DNA from: Lojkania enalia
Taxonomy: Eukaryota; Ascomycota; Dothideomycetes; Pleosporales
Direction: 5' to 3'
Length of the DNA stretch: 29,888 bases
NCBI GenBank assembly: GCA_010094045.1
Contig: ML986780.1
Location: 26,648-56,535 of the forward strand
Positions 8,923 through 18,178 of the stretch are shown piece after piece (positions within the stretch are counted from its first letter, which is position 1; each line of letters opens with the position of its first letter). The notes beneath the pieces were generated by a model. It saw only the letters and a program-made list of their open reading frames with translations. It did not search any database and was not told the DNA's origin. The translations under genes and the position numbers were made by a program.

Positions 8923-9759
8923 TATAGAGTAGTAGTTAATAGAGAGGCTTTCCTCCTATCTTAAAGAGTTATATATAGTAGTACGCGGTGCGCTGTATCT
9001 GGGTATTCTAATTACCTCAGTCTTATTATAAAATAAGTATCCTTAGCTATAGTATTACTATAGTATTATTTAGCAGAGCGGTGGGTTATTTTATATAGTA
9101 TTCCCGGAGGGCGTGCGCTGGTAAGTTGTATATAAAATAGGTGCTAGCGAGCTGTATTACTTTCTATTTTCTTAGCGCTGGTGCGATAGTATAGGAGGCT
9201 ATATTTTAAGCTAGTAGTCTTTTCTATAGGATTTTATATTATGTGTTGCTTTTATATTTCTTTTTATTTTCGTTTTATTCTATTATAAGCTATAAAGTAG
9301 TAGGGTGAGGAGCCCCTTTTAGGAGACTGTGTTACGTCTTTAAGGTACTATAGTGCTGTTAGTCAGCAGGGTTTAGCGCCCTATTCTATTATTAATAAGA
9401 GTTTCTTGTAAGGTAGTTGCGGTAGTAGAGAAGTACCATAGAGTCTAGAGTTGGATATTATATATAAAGACGGTGGGTGGATACCTTATAAGGGTAATAG
9501 AGAGCCTTATAGTATAGATGTTATTTTTAGTTATAATAGAAGGTGTACTGCAGGCGTGTTAGATTGTAAGATATAGTAGATAATTAGTAGGTTAGTATTA
9601 TAGATTAAGAAGGTAGTATATTAGATAGCTAGTCTATAGTACTATTTACGATGGAGAGTAATGCGAGGATTATATAGTAGTAGTATAGTAGATAGAAGGA
9701 TAGAGTATTATTATTATTAGGTTATATTTATTTTATAGGTAGGATTATATTATATTTAA
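8923..9759 (+). pseudogene. Unrecognised class B gene with an F-box-family fragment, unit 6
   Basis: One frame stays free of TGA from 8923 to the TAA at 9757 (about 278 codons), broken only by TAG/TAA. Around 9107-9122 it contains a 16-base stretch identical to exon 2 of the F-box copies (23187-23202 in unit 15), here read in a shifted frame. The part from the ATG at 9241 begins very hydrophobic (MCCFYISFYFRFILL), suggesting a membrane or signal segment. It continues with LRYYSAVSQQGLAPYSIINK and DIIYKDGGWIPYKGN. No family was recognised and the true start is not known; 9241 is the only clear ATG. Confidence 0.5.
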
Positions 9760-9784
9760 AGTATATATTACCTTAGGTAATTAT

Positions 9785-9995
9785 AATAGATTGGAAGACT
9801 GTATTAATAAAGTCCCTAAAATTCTCGGTGGATTATATTAGGGAAGAAAAATTCTTAGGAGAGTAAGTTAGGTTATAGATAAGAAAAGTCTTAGAAGACT
9901 GTGTAATTCTCTTAAAAAGAAAAGGAATTCTTAGGAGGCTGTATAGAAGACTATTAATAAGGAAAGCCTCGGGAGACTATATAGACGGCTAAATA
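9785..9995 (+). repeat. 3' short-repeat tract of unit 6
   Basis: Copies of the CTCGGGAGACTGT motif with linkers CCCTAAAATTCTC, TATAGATAAGAAAAG and TCTCTTAAAAAG. Confidence 0.8.
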
Positions 9996-10760
9996 AGCGA
10001 GGGGAGCGAGCAGCAGTACGTTAGTAGAAGCTACAGGAGGGTGTAGCTAAGTAGTAATCTAGTCTTAACAGTAATCTAGACTTAGTATACAATATAATTT
10101 CTTTAGTATATAATATAGAGTATGTAGATTAGTCTACAGCAGACAGAATACTCTATATAGTAATAAGCATAGCTTACTAATTATGTAGCGGAGGAACGTA
10201 GTTCTATAGTAGCTGAGTAAGTACGGAGAAACTAGAAGGAACGGGAGTGCTGGGTATATATAAAGGGCCCGGAGAGGCCCGGAGGTACTCTATATAGCTG
10301 GAGGGCCCTAGAGGGTACGGAATGCCTTAGTATATTAAATAGTATTAGCTGTTTATAGGGGTCCCTATAGATATAGGGTATATAAACAGGTAGCGAGTTA
10401 TAGAATAAGTTATGGAGATATAGGCTATATAGTACGGCCTATTATATCCCTAGAAGGGTTATTACTAGCGGAGTAGTATAGTAGGAGTTTTTTTTTATAG
10501 TTTTATAATTTTCTCTACTACTGCAGGAAACATCCCGCGTACTTTTTACTTAATTCTTTATTATTAATAAGGAATGCTTTAGTAGGCTGTTAGTAGAGCG
10601 ATTAAGTGTAGAATAGGAGTACTATTATATTATAATAGTAGGCCCGTAGGTACGGGTCTTTATAGAATCTATTATTCTAGTTATACAGTAGCTATATATA
10701 AATATATATAGTTCCCTAAGAAGGTTAGGTTATTATTTTATATATTTGCTGTTAAGTTGA
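9996..10760 (+). promoter_or_regulatory. Unit 7 spacer and long upstream region (class B)
   Basis: A perfect 7-bp stem AGCTACA-GGAGGG-TGTAGCT is at 10029-10048. The anchor is at 10084-10117. GGGCC-CGGAGA-GGCCC is at 10265-10280, and CCCTATA-GA-TATAGGG at 10363-10378. The palindrome starts at 10423, 329 bp from the anchor. A remnant of the class A leader is at 10503-10545, a short-repeat copy at 10560-10592, and a further 8-bp stem GGCCCGTA-GG-TACGGGTC (one G-T pair) at 10641-10658. No gene was seen from 10430 to 10760. Confidence 0.66.
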
Positions 10761-11040
10761 CTATAAGGGACTTATATTTATATATAAGTGGGTGTTACGT
10801 TTAGACTAATAAATTGCTGTTAATTGTACTTAAGACTAGCTTAAAGCGGAGTAGAGAGGGGAGTGCTAGTTAGGTATTATAAACAGATTAGGTTTAACGT
10901 TGCAAGTTGCGTTCTCCGGATAGATTATAGTATTATTTTTATAGTAGCTGTAACTACCTTAATAGTATTACTTATAGCTTTTATAGCAGCGATCTAGAGG
11001 TATATTACGCGGCTGGTAATTCGGGGAGCAGTTTTTTAAG
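10761..11040 (+). pseudogene. Class B gene fragment related to unit 14, unit 7
   Basis: A frame free of TGA runs from 10761 into the short repeats. It includes MDYSIIFIVAV (with ATA in place of ATG at 10920), which matches MDCSVIFIVAI of unit 14, and then LIVLLIAFIAAI, a probable membrane helix. Before it lies ERGVLVRYYKQIRFN, loosely like the unit 14 start EREFSIVEAV. After the helix the frame enters the 3' repeats, so this copy is much shorter than units 14 and 17 and looks truncated. Function is unknown. Confidence 0.5.
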
Positions 11041-11511
11041 GAAGAAGTTTTTAGGAGAGTATATAATTCTCTTAAAAAGGCTTAAAAGGTTGTATTTTTA
11101 TTGAGAAGAAAAGCCTCGGGAGACTGTATTATAATAAAGTGCTTAAAACTCTCGGGAGACTGTAAAATATAGAAGATAGTTAAAGAGTATAGTATTAGTA
11201 AGAAATAGGTTTATAGAGTTGTGAGATTGTAGAATAAAGGAGTAGTNNNNNNNNNNNNNNNNNNNNNNNNNNNNNNNNNNNNNNNNNNNNNNNNNNCCCT
11301 TAAAAAGGCTTGGGAGATTATTAGAGAAGAAAAGAAATTCTTAGAAGAGTATATTAGATTATTAATTTCCCCTAAAGGTTTTAGGAGATTATTAGAGAAG
11401 AAAAGTTCTCGGGAGAGTATGTTAGGTTATTAATTTCCCCTAAAGGTCTTGGAAGGCTGTATAGAAGGTAGTGTGTTATTAATAAGGCGATAAGAAATAC
11501 TCGGGAGAGTT
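11035..11511 (+). repeat. 3' short-repeat tract of unit 7, interrupted by a sequence gap
   Basis: A long tract of CTCGGGAGACTGT-type copies on both sides of the gap at 11247-11296, with linkers CCCTTAAAAAGGC and AGAGAAGAAAAG. The similarity of the copies probably caused the assembly gap. Confidence 0.8.
11247..11296. other. Assembly gap of 50 Ns
   Basis: Fifty Ns inside the short-repeat tract of unit 7. With the gap counted, the unit is 1531 bp, within the range of its neighbours, so the true missing length may be close to 50, but this cannot be known from the sequence. Confidence 0.99.
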
Positions 11512-12016
11512 GTAGTAGGTTATATAAGTAAGGGGAGCGAGTAGTAGTGCAGAGAGAGACTAGCTACGGAAGAGTAGCGGTGTAGTAATCCAGACTTGGC
11601 AGTAATCCAGACTTAGTATATAATATAATTCCTTTAGTATATAATATAGAGTATGTAGATTAGTCTATATTCTCTAGTATACTCCGTATAGCGTTGGGTA
11701 TAGATTACTTGGTAAGTAGTAGAGGAATGGATATTCCGCAGAGTACTATATAAGCGATAGTAAGTAAGTACTGAAAGTAAGCGAGAGAGTATAGTAGATG
11801 TCTAGAGGAGGACGGAGGTCCGGCGTGTTTGACCGGGGAGGGAGTTCCTGGAAGGATAGGCTATATAGTACAGCCTATTAAGTCCTAGAGTAGACTAGTA
11901 GAAATAGAGTAGTTTAGAGAGTATATATTTTTTTATTACTTTATATAACTGTTAGCATCTTTTTATAATTTTCCCTGCTGTTATAGGAAATATCTCTTAC
12001 TTTTTTCTTGGTATAT
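11512..12016 (+). promoter_or_regulatory. Unit 8 spacer: anchor, hairpins and promoter (class A)
   Basis: The anchor is at 11615-11648. A stem GGAAT/ATTCC is at 11724-11737. GGAC-GGAG-GTCC is near 11809-11821. The palindrome starts at 11859 (234 bp from the anchor). TATATAA is at 11942-11948. The spacer closely matches that of unit 10. Confidence 0.73.
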
Positions 12017-12940
12017 ATGATAATAGTAGTAGAGGGGGAGTCCTCCCTTCTTAGAGAGTTGCCTGCGGAGTTATAGCTAGGTGTTTTAAAAGAGGTGTAG
12101 ACTTTTACGGAGTTAGTATATAAGTAGGTAGAGTCCCCTCTCTAGAGGGATTTAGTAGATAGTAATCTTTCGGCTTAGTTGCGGGTGTAACCTATTAGTA
12201 TCCCCTTAGCTCCGTTTAGTAGGATAGAGGATAAGTTATAGTTTATATAGGATTACGTGTAGGGTAAGTAATTTAGTATTCTAGTAGGTATTAGGTTGTA
12301 GTTACAATACTGAAAGGTATATTATATAGATTTTCTCTACAGTAAGGTTTTAGTTATATATAAAGTATCGGCGAGCAGGCGAGTTTTATAGTAGCTGACT
12401 CGCGAGAGTAGGGAGCTTCCTTCTAAGTATATAGAAGGCTTCTATAGAAGTTGTTCTTTTAAAAAGCGTAGTCAACGTATTAAGCAGTATTTAATTATAG
12501 TAAAGGTATAGACGTTAAAGCGGCAGTATTTTTATGTTATATTTAGCTTGCTTTTAGCAGAGCGTTTAGAATAGTAGAGGTATAGAGTATTACCGCTCGT
12601 ATTAGAATGTGTTAGTAAGAGAGTTGATAGTTGTTTTACTTTATTAGGTTTATTAGATAGTTTAGAGCATGGTGGGTTTTTGATAGAGAGAGATTATATA
12701 TATACTGTTGATAGGTTGTGTATATAATATGCACGAGGTAGAGTATATTTATAGTATATTTATCCTTTATTTATAGAGCTTTATCCTAAGAAGAATTATT
12801 TCTAGTTTATAGGTATAACGGATGCGGTAGAAGATATAGGAGTAGGAAGGATTTAGTTGACTTGTAGAGCTTATGTAGAGAGATCTTTTAATTAGTAGAG
12901 TTGGTTAGAAGAGTATAATATTGCGATAATAATTTCGGTG
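12017..12940 (+). pseudogene. F-box gene copy, unit 8 (RIP-decayed, keeps ATG)
   Basis: Starts ATG at 12017. Exon 1 is 247 nt (12017-12263) and reads LLRELPAEL then LGVLKEV and RDLVDSN, the F-box. An intact GTAAGT donor is at 12264; the likely intron end is a TAG at 12329 (66 nt). Exon 2 is readable in one frame with TAG/TAA breaks: LTRESRELPSKYIEG, then LLGLLDSLEHGGFLIERD near 12640-12690 and ITDAVEDI near 12817-12840. The end cannot be fixed because the frame stays open into the short repeats. It is the near twin of unit 10; differences are transitions. Confidence 0.76.
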
Positions 12941-13075
12941 AAAATTCTTAGAAGGCTATATAAGGGAAAAAAAAGGCTTGGGAGACTATATAGAAGGCTG
13001 AATAAGCGAGGGAAAAGAGTTCTCGGGAGGCTGTATAGAAGGTTATTAATAAGAAAAGTCTTGGAAGACTGTGTG
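12925..13075 (+). repeat. 3' short-repeat tract of unit 8
   Basis: Four or five copies of the motif, including a GAATAAGCGAGGG segment between copies; nearly identical to the tract of unit 10. Confidence 0.78.
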
Positions 13076-13669
13076 AGGGAGATTAGCTACTAGGATGTAG
13101 CTGAGAGGGAGAGTTGTGTTAGGTAAGCGCTGCGGTATAGCAGCGTGATCTACTCTTAGCATATAATATAATTCCTTTAGTATATAATGTGGAGCATATA
13201 GATTAATTTACTATATAGTTATGTGTAGCAGAGTATATAGTATGTGTTACCTAATAAGGCGGCGGAGGAATAGATATTTTAAAGAGAGCCTATATAAGTA
13301 TAGAGCGACCGGAGGAGAGTATAAGTACTATATAAGTACTGGGAGGGTTAGATAACCCGGTAAGACGCTTTATATAGCTGGAAGGATCTAGAAGGGTACG
13401 GAAGGCCTTAGTACTTTTTAATAGTTGGGGGGACCCTATAGATATAGGGTATCTGAGTAGAGGTGAGTTATAGAGATATAGGCTATATAGTATAGCCCTT
13501 CGGATCCCGGAAGGAAGTAGTTAGAGTAGAGTAGCGTTATTTTTTTAGTCGCGGAGCTTATAGTTTATTTAGAAGAACTATATAAATATAATAGTAAGTA
13601 GGAGTGCGATATTAGTAGAGAACCTTTTCTTTTCTTTTTAGGTTTATAAGTAGACTGCGGGTGCGTGTT
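13076..13669 (+). promoter_or_regulatory. Unit 9 spacer: anchor and extended hairpin region (class B)
   Basis: A stem AGCTAC-TAGGAT-GTAGCT is at 13085-13102. The anchor is at 13158-13191. A perfect 8-bp stem ACCCTATA-GA-TATAGGGT is at 13433-13450. The palindrome is at 13481-13497, 313 bp from the anchor. The region 13500-13669 has no class A TATA promoter, but a pyrimidine-rich stretch (13623-13640) precedes the gene. Confidence 0.7.
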
Positions 13670-14430
13670 ATGGCGGAGCGAGGGAATACTTTTTTTTTTA
13701 GTAGGACGGAGTTTGGCATTTTACTAGCTAATTAGAGTGAGGATTTTTTTCTATATATAACGGTTGTTTTAGTTTAGTTTACTGCGTTAATTTGCTGGTT
13801 GAGAAGCGGCTAGATAGATCCTACTGTAGAAGATATTAAAGATGTAAATGGAGATGAGTGAGGGGGTGATAGTATAAGTAAGTAGTAAGCTGTAATTTTT
13901 CTCGGCAGCAGCTAATTAGATTGGTTTATTATGTAGGAATATCTTTAATACCGTCTATAGTTGGTTCTAGAGGGATTAAAGTAATATGTTTTAGGGTTTC
14001 AGGAGAGGAGTTCTTATATACTATAGAGTATTATTATTATAATCTATTTTATATAAAGTATAGTATTAGAGTTGGTACGAAATTTTATGTAGTTCGTATT
14101 AGGCGAGAGCGGCAGTTAGCTGCTAGAGTTTATAGTGATAGAGTTTATATAGGTAATTTATAGTTACTTAGTATGTTAGATAGTTTATAGCATTTTCTTT
14201 TAAGGTTTCTTATATTATAGAAGGTTGAGTGTAGGACGCGGAGTAACGATAATAGGAGTAGTTCAGCTGAGGGAACTAAGATTGAAGATAGTATATAGGA
14301 GGTGTAGTAGTATTTTATAGATTGAGATTATTTAGGTTGGAGTATTATAGATATTATAGATAGATAGTATAGATAGATATTATATTTTATAAGTTTATTA
14401 TATAGAGGTATTTTACAATTAGTATTTTAT
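13670..14430 (+). pseudogene. Unrecognised class B gene, unit 9 (RIP-decayed, probable intron)
   Basis: ATG at 13670 opens a frame reading MAERGNTFFFSRTEFGILLA and then FFLYITVVLVQFTALICWL, a likely membrane helix, followed by an acidic stretch (VEDIKD). The frame then shifts. A 65-nt intron from 13844 (GTAAAT) to 13908 (CTCGGCAG) would join it in phase to the open stretch 13921-14163 (FYVVRIRRERQLAARVYSD). After that the frame continues with TAG/TAA breaks and one TGA at 14324, probably an old Trp. The intron call is an inference from frame and splice signals. RVYSD near 14130 resembles RVYSE of unit 14, so a distant relation is possible. Function is unknown. Confidence 0.55.
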
Positions 14431-14615
14431 AAGAGTTCTTAGAAGATTGTAGGAGTTCCCTTAAGAAGAGTTCTCGGGAGACTGTTAGAGAAGAAATTCT
14501 TAGAGGATTATGTTATTCCCTTAAAAAGAAAAGTTCTTAGAAGACTATATAATTCCCTTAGAAAGTTCTTAGGAGAGTAAATTAGGTTATCGATAAGAAA
14601 AGCCTCGGGAGAGTA
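14405..14615 (+). repeat. 3' short-repeat tract of unit 9
   Basis: About six copies of the TTCTCGGGAGACTGT motif with CCCTTAAAAAGAAAAG and TATCGATAAGAAAAG linkers. Confidence 0.8.
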
Positions 14616-15112
14616 TATTAGGTAAATAAGAGGAATAAGTAGCGGTGCGTTGGTAGAAGTTACAGGAGGGTAGTAGTATAGTAATCTAGACTTAGTAGTA
14701 ATCCAGACTTAGTATATAATATAATTCCTTTAATATATAATATAGAATATATAGATTAGTCTATATTTTCTAGCATGCCCTATATAGCGTTGGGTATAGA
14801 TTGCTTAGTAAGCAGCAGAGGAATAGATATTCCGCAGAGTACTGTGTAAGCGATAGTAAGTAAGCGCTAAAGGTAAGCGAGAGAGTATAGCAGATACCTA
14901 GGGGAGGACGGAGGTCCGGCGTATTTAACCGGGGAGGGAGTTCCTAGAAGAATAGGCTATATAGTACAGCCTATTAAGTCCTAGAATAGACTAGTAGAAA
15001 TAGAGTAGTTTAGAGAGTATATATTTTTTTATTACTTTATATAACTGTTAGTATCTTTTTATAATTTTCCCTGCTGTTATAGGAAATATCTCTTACTTTT
15101 TTCTTGGTATAT
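14616..15112 (+). promoter_or_regulatory. Unit 10 spacer: anchor, hairpins and promoter (class A)
   Basis: The anchor is at 14711-14744. A perfect stem GGAATA-GA-TATTCC is at 14820-14833. The palindrome starts at 14954 (233 bp from the anchor). TATATAA is at 15038-15044. The spacer is very close to that of unit 8. Confidence 0.73.
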
Positions 15113-16036
15113 ATAATAATAGTAGTAGAGGGGGAGTCCTCCCTTCTTAGAGAGTTGCCTATAGAATTGTAGCTAGGTGTTTTAGAAGAGGTGCAGACTT
15201 TTATAGAGTTAGTATATAAGTAGGTAGAGTCCCCTCTCTAAAGGGATTTAGTAGATAGTAATCTTTCAGCTTAGTTGCGGGTATAACCTATTAGTATCCC
15301 TTTAGCTCTATTTAATAGGATGGAGGATAAGCTGCAGTTTATATAGGATTATATATAAGGTAAGTAATTTAGTATTCTAATAGGTATTAGGTTATAGTTA
15401 TAATACTGAAGGGTATATTATATAGATTTTCTCTATAGTAAGGTTTCAGTTATATACAAAGTGTTAGCGAGCGGGCGAGTTTTATAGTAGCTGACTCGCG
15501 AGAGCGGGGAGCTTCCTTCTAAGTATATAGAAGGCTTCTGTGGAAGTTATTCTTTTAAAAGGCGTGGTCAACATATTAAGTAGTATTTAATTGTAGTAAA
15601 GGTGTGGATGTTAAGGCGGCAGTATTTTTATATTATATTTAGCTTGCTTTTAGTAGAGTGTTTAGAATAGTAGAGGTATAGAGTATTACCGCTTATATTA
15701 GAATGTGTTAGTAAGGGAGTTGATAGTTATTTTGCTTTATTAGGTTTATTAGATAGTTTAGAGTATGGTGGGTTTTTAATAGAGAGAGATTGTATATATA
15801 CTATTAATAGGTTGTATGTACGATATACACGAGGTAGAGTATATTTATAGTATATTTATCCTTTATTTATAGGGCTTTATCTTAAGGAGAATTGTTCCTA
15901 GTTTACGGGTGTAACGGATACGGTAGAAGATATAAGAGTAGGAAGGACTTAGTTAACTTGTAGAGCTTATATAGGGAGATCTTTTAATTAGTAGAGTTAG
16001 TTAGAAGAGTATAGTATTGCGATAATAATTTCGGTG
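15113..16036 (+). pseudogene. F-box gene copy, unit 10 (twin of unit 8)
   Basis: Aligned with unit 8 without indels over the 530 bp compared by eye, with about 31 differences, all transitions. The start is ATA at 15113 where unit 8 has ATG. Exon 1 is again 247 nt and the GTAAGT donor is kept at 15360. The F-box reads RELPIELQLGVLEEV, with an Ala to Ile change caused by GCG to ATA. Exon 2 carries the same LLGLLDSLEYGGFLIERD region and VTDTVEDI. The end is open into the short repeats, as in unit 8. Confidence 0.76.
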
Positions 16037-16170
16037 AAAATTCTTAGAAGGCTGTATAAGGGAAAAAAAAGGCTTGAGAGACTGTATGGAAGGCTGAATA
16101 AGCGAGGGAAAAGAGTTCTCGGGAGGCTGTATAGAAGGTTATCGATAAGAAAAGTCTTGGAAGACTGTGT
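16025..16170 (+). repeat. 3' short-repeat tract of unit 10
   Basis: Matches the unit 8 tract copy for copy, with transition differences only (for example TATCGATAAG against TATTAATAAG). Confidence 0.78.
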
Positions 16171-16670
16171 GAGGGAGATTAGCTACTAGGATATAGCTGA
16201 GAGGGAGAGTTGTGTTAGGTAAGTGCTGCGGTGTAGCGGCGTGATCTACTCTTAGTATATAATATAATTCCTTTAGTATATAATGTGGAGGATGTGGATT
16301 AGTCTGTATCTAATAGTATGTGCTGTAGATTATACAGCACGCTTTGCTTTATAAGCCTAGAGGGCTGGGACGGCTTAGAATAGGCTATATAAGCGAGAGC
16401 GAGGGAGCGCCGAAGGTAAGCAAGAGAGTGTAGTAGATGCCTAGGGGAGGATAGAGGTCTAATATATCCGAGTGGCGACGAATAGCGGATGCTATAAGCT
16501 AGATAGTATAGCCTTTTAGTACCTAGATAGGCTAGTTGTATATAGTTTTTAGGAGGGGACATTCTCTAGTTTTTTTTTTATTTTTATTACTTTATATAAC
16601 CTTTAGAGTCCCTGTATAATTTTTCCTGTAAGAAGGGAAATATCCTTGTTTTTTACTTGCTTAGCGTTCT
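16171..16670 (+). promoter_or_regulatory. Unit 11 spacer: anchor, hairpins and promoter (class A)
   Basis: The anchor is at 16254-16287. A perfect 8-bp stem GTGCTGTA-GATTA-TACAGCAC is at 16320-16340. The decayed palindrome starts at 16497 (233 bp from the anchor). TATATAA is at 16593-16599. The ATGTGGAG just after the anchor is shared with unit 9; beyond it the two differ, which marks the right edge of the unit 8/10 duplication. Confidence 0.73.
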
Positions 16671-17484
16671 ATAGCGAGAAGAATAGAGCCGGAGGGATTC
16701 CCCTTTAGTAAGCTGTCTGCGGAGATGCAGTTAATAGTTCTAGAAGAGGTACCGACTTTTACGGAGTTATTTACCTTACAATGCGTATTATATATCTAGA
16801 GGGACTTTATTAATAGTAATTTATCTATATAGTTAAGGAGGTAACCTATTAGTATACAGCTTGCTGCGTTTAAGGGTATAGTAGAGGAGCTATCTTTCGT
16901 TTGTAATCATATGCGTGGTAAGTTCTAGAGAGGTTGTAAGGTATTTTTATTACTAACTCTAGCTAGAGTTTATAGACAATAGTATTTTAGTTACGTGTAA
17001 AGTGCGGTTAGGAATAGTATACTGGTATCTAACGTGTAAGAGTGGGCGTGTCCCTAAAGATAGATATAATAAGGATAGATGCTACTAGTATTGTAATAGG
17101 GATGTGCGAGTGCCTTTGCGGTGGTTATATCTAGTAGTAAAGATATGTAGCTGCTTAAGTTGCTATAATATATAGTACGGTTCTAAGTTTATTACGCAGT
17201 TAGGTGCGGAGAGGTAGAAATAGTAGATAGAAGTATTGCCGCAGGTTAGTTAGTAGGTGTATAAAGTATATACTAAAATAGTTTATTATTATATATAAGC
17301 GTTTTTAGTAATAGATTATTTATATAAGAAGGATAGCGAGTAGAGACTACTAGGTTCTAGATTTTAGGGAGTATATCCGTATAGTAAGAGTTACTAGTAG
17401 ATAGGAGTTATAGATGTAGTAGGAGAGGTTAAAGGTTCTAATGGGCGGATACAGCCGTAGCTGAGAGGGAGTTATGCTATATAA
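16671..17484 (+). pseudogene. F-box gene copy, unit 11 (best gene model in the window)
   Basis: Exon 1 (16671-16917, 247 nt; ATA for ATG) reads KLSAEMQLIVLEEVPTFTEL, an F-box first half, then QRDFINSN and LRRQPISIQLAAF. The 49-nt intron 16918-16966 has textbook signals: GTAAGT, TACTAAC and CTAG. The splice is phase 1 and restores EFIDNSILVTC. Exon 2 stays in one frame through VPLRWLYLVVKICSC, FQGVYPYSKSYQQIGV and VGEV to a TAA at 17482, with no TGA. All internal stops are TAG/TAA at Gln or Trp positions. An SCF adaptor role is inferred from the F-box. What the second exon does is unknown. Confidence 0.8.
16918..16966 (+). other. Intron of the unit 11 F-box gene
   Basis: GTAAGT donor, TACTAAC branch sequence at 16951-16957 and CTAG acceptor, 49 nt, phase 1. 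The same position and phase recur in units 1, 3, 12, 13, 15, 16 and 18, and more loosely in 2, 8 and 10, which supports both the intron and the gene model. Confidence 0.85.
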
Positions 17485-17695
17485 GGAAGAATTTATTGGG
17501 AGACTGTGTTAGGTATGTCTATAAAGTTAAGAGAGTGTTTTTAATAATAGTAAAAGTGCGATAAGAAATACTTAGGAGAGTATATTATAATAACTTTAGT
17601 AAAATTCTCGGGAGACTGTGTAAGGGAAGAAAAGTTCTTAGAAGAGTATATAAGGGAAGACTATCGATAAGAAAAGTCTTAGAAGACTGTATAAG
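17480..17695 (+). repeat. 3' short-repeat tract of unit 11
   Basis: Copies of CTCGGGAGACTGT with linkers TTTAGTAAAATT, AGGGAAGAAAAG and TATCGATAAGAAAAG. Confidence 0.78.
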
Positions 17696-18178
17696 AGAGA
17701 AATTAGCCACAGGGAGAGTGGCTGAGAGGGAGAGTTGTGTTAGGTAAGCGCCGCAATATAGTAGCGTGATCCACTCTTAGTATATAATATAATTTCTTTA
17801 GTATATAATATAGAGTATATAGATTAATTTGCTATATATGTTTATATACCTAGTAGAGTGTTAGGCGCGTTTGCCTAATATGCCGGAATAATTAGAGGGA
17901 ATAGAAGGCTGAGTAAGTAACAGCGAGTAACGGGCGGAGAGAAGGAGTAAGTAGGGTAGATACCCTAGATCTCTATAGTAATGGAGTGTCCGAGCGGGTG
18001 GCGAGTAATAGAATATAAGCTATATAGTATAGCCCTTTAAGGTTTAGAAGAGTATAGTAGAAACGCGGTAGCTTTTTTTCTTAGTATTCTTACTATATAT
18101 AACCTTTAGAGTTCCTTTATAATTTTCCCAGCGTGTTCGCAGGGAAATATCCCTACTTTTCTCTTAGTAGTCTATAGT
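17696..18178 (+). promoter_or_regulatory. Unit 12 spacer: anchor, hairpins and promoter (class A)
   Basis: A stem AGCCAC-AGGGAGA-GTGGCT is at 17705-17723, the likely ancestral form of the AGCTAC and AGCTATA stems in other units. The anchor is at 17779-17812. A slot stem CCTAGTA-GAG-TGTTAGG is near 17847-17863. The palindrome starts at 18018 (229 bp from the anchor). TATATAA is at 18096-18102. The spacer is very similar to that of unit 13. Confidence 0.74.

Noticed and set aside
10641..10658. Stem GGCCCGTA-GG-TACGGGTC as a transcription terminator
   Set aside because: It is found in one unit only and is followed by just a short mixed T run; intrinsic terminators of this kind are not expected for fungal RNA polymerase II genes.
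16299..16562. Open frame on the - strand across the unit 11 spacer
   Set aside because: It covers the hairpin region and palindrome, resembles no protein, and is not kept in other units. Low - strand stop density is a by-product of composition.
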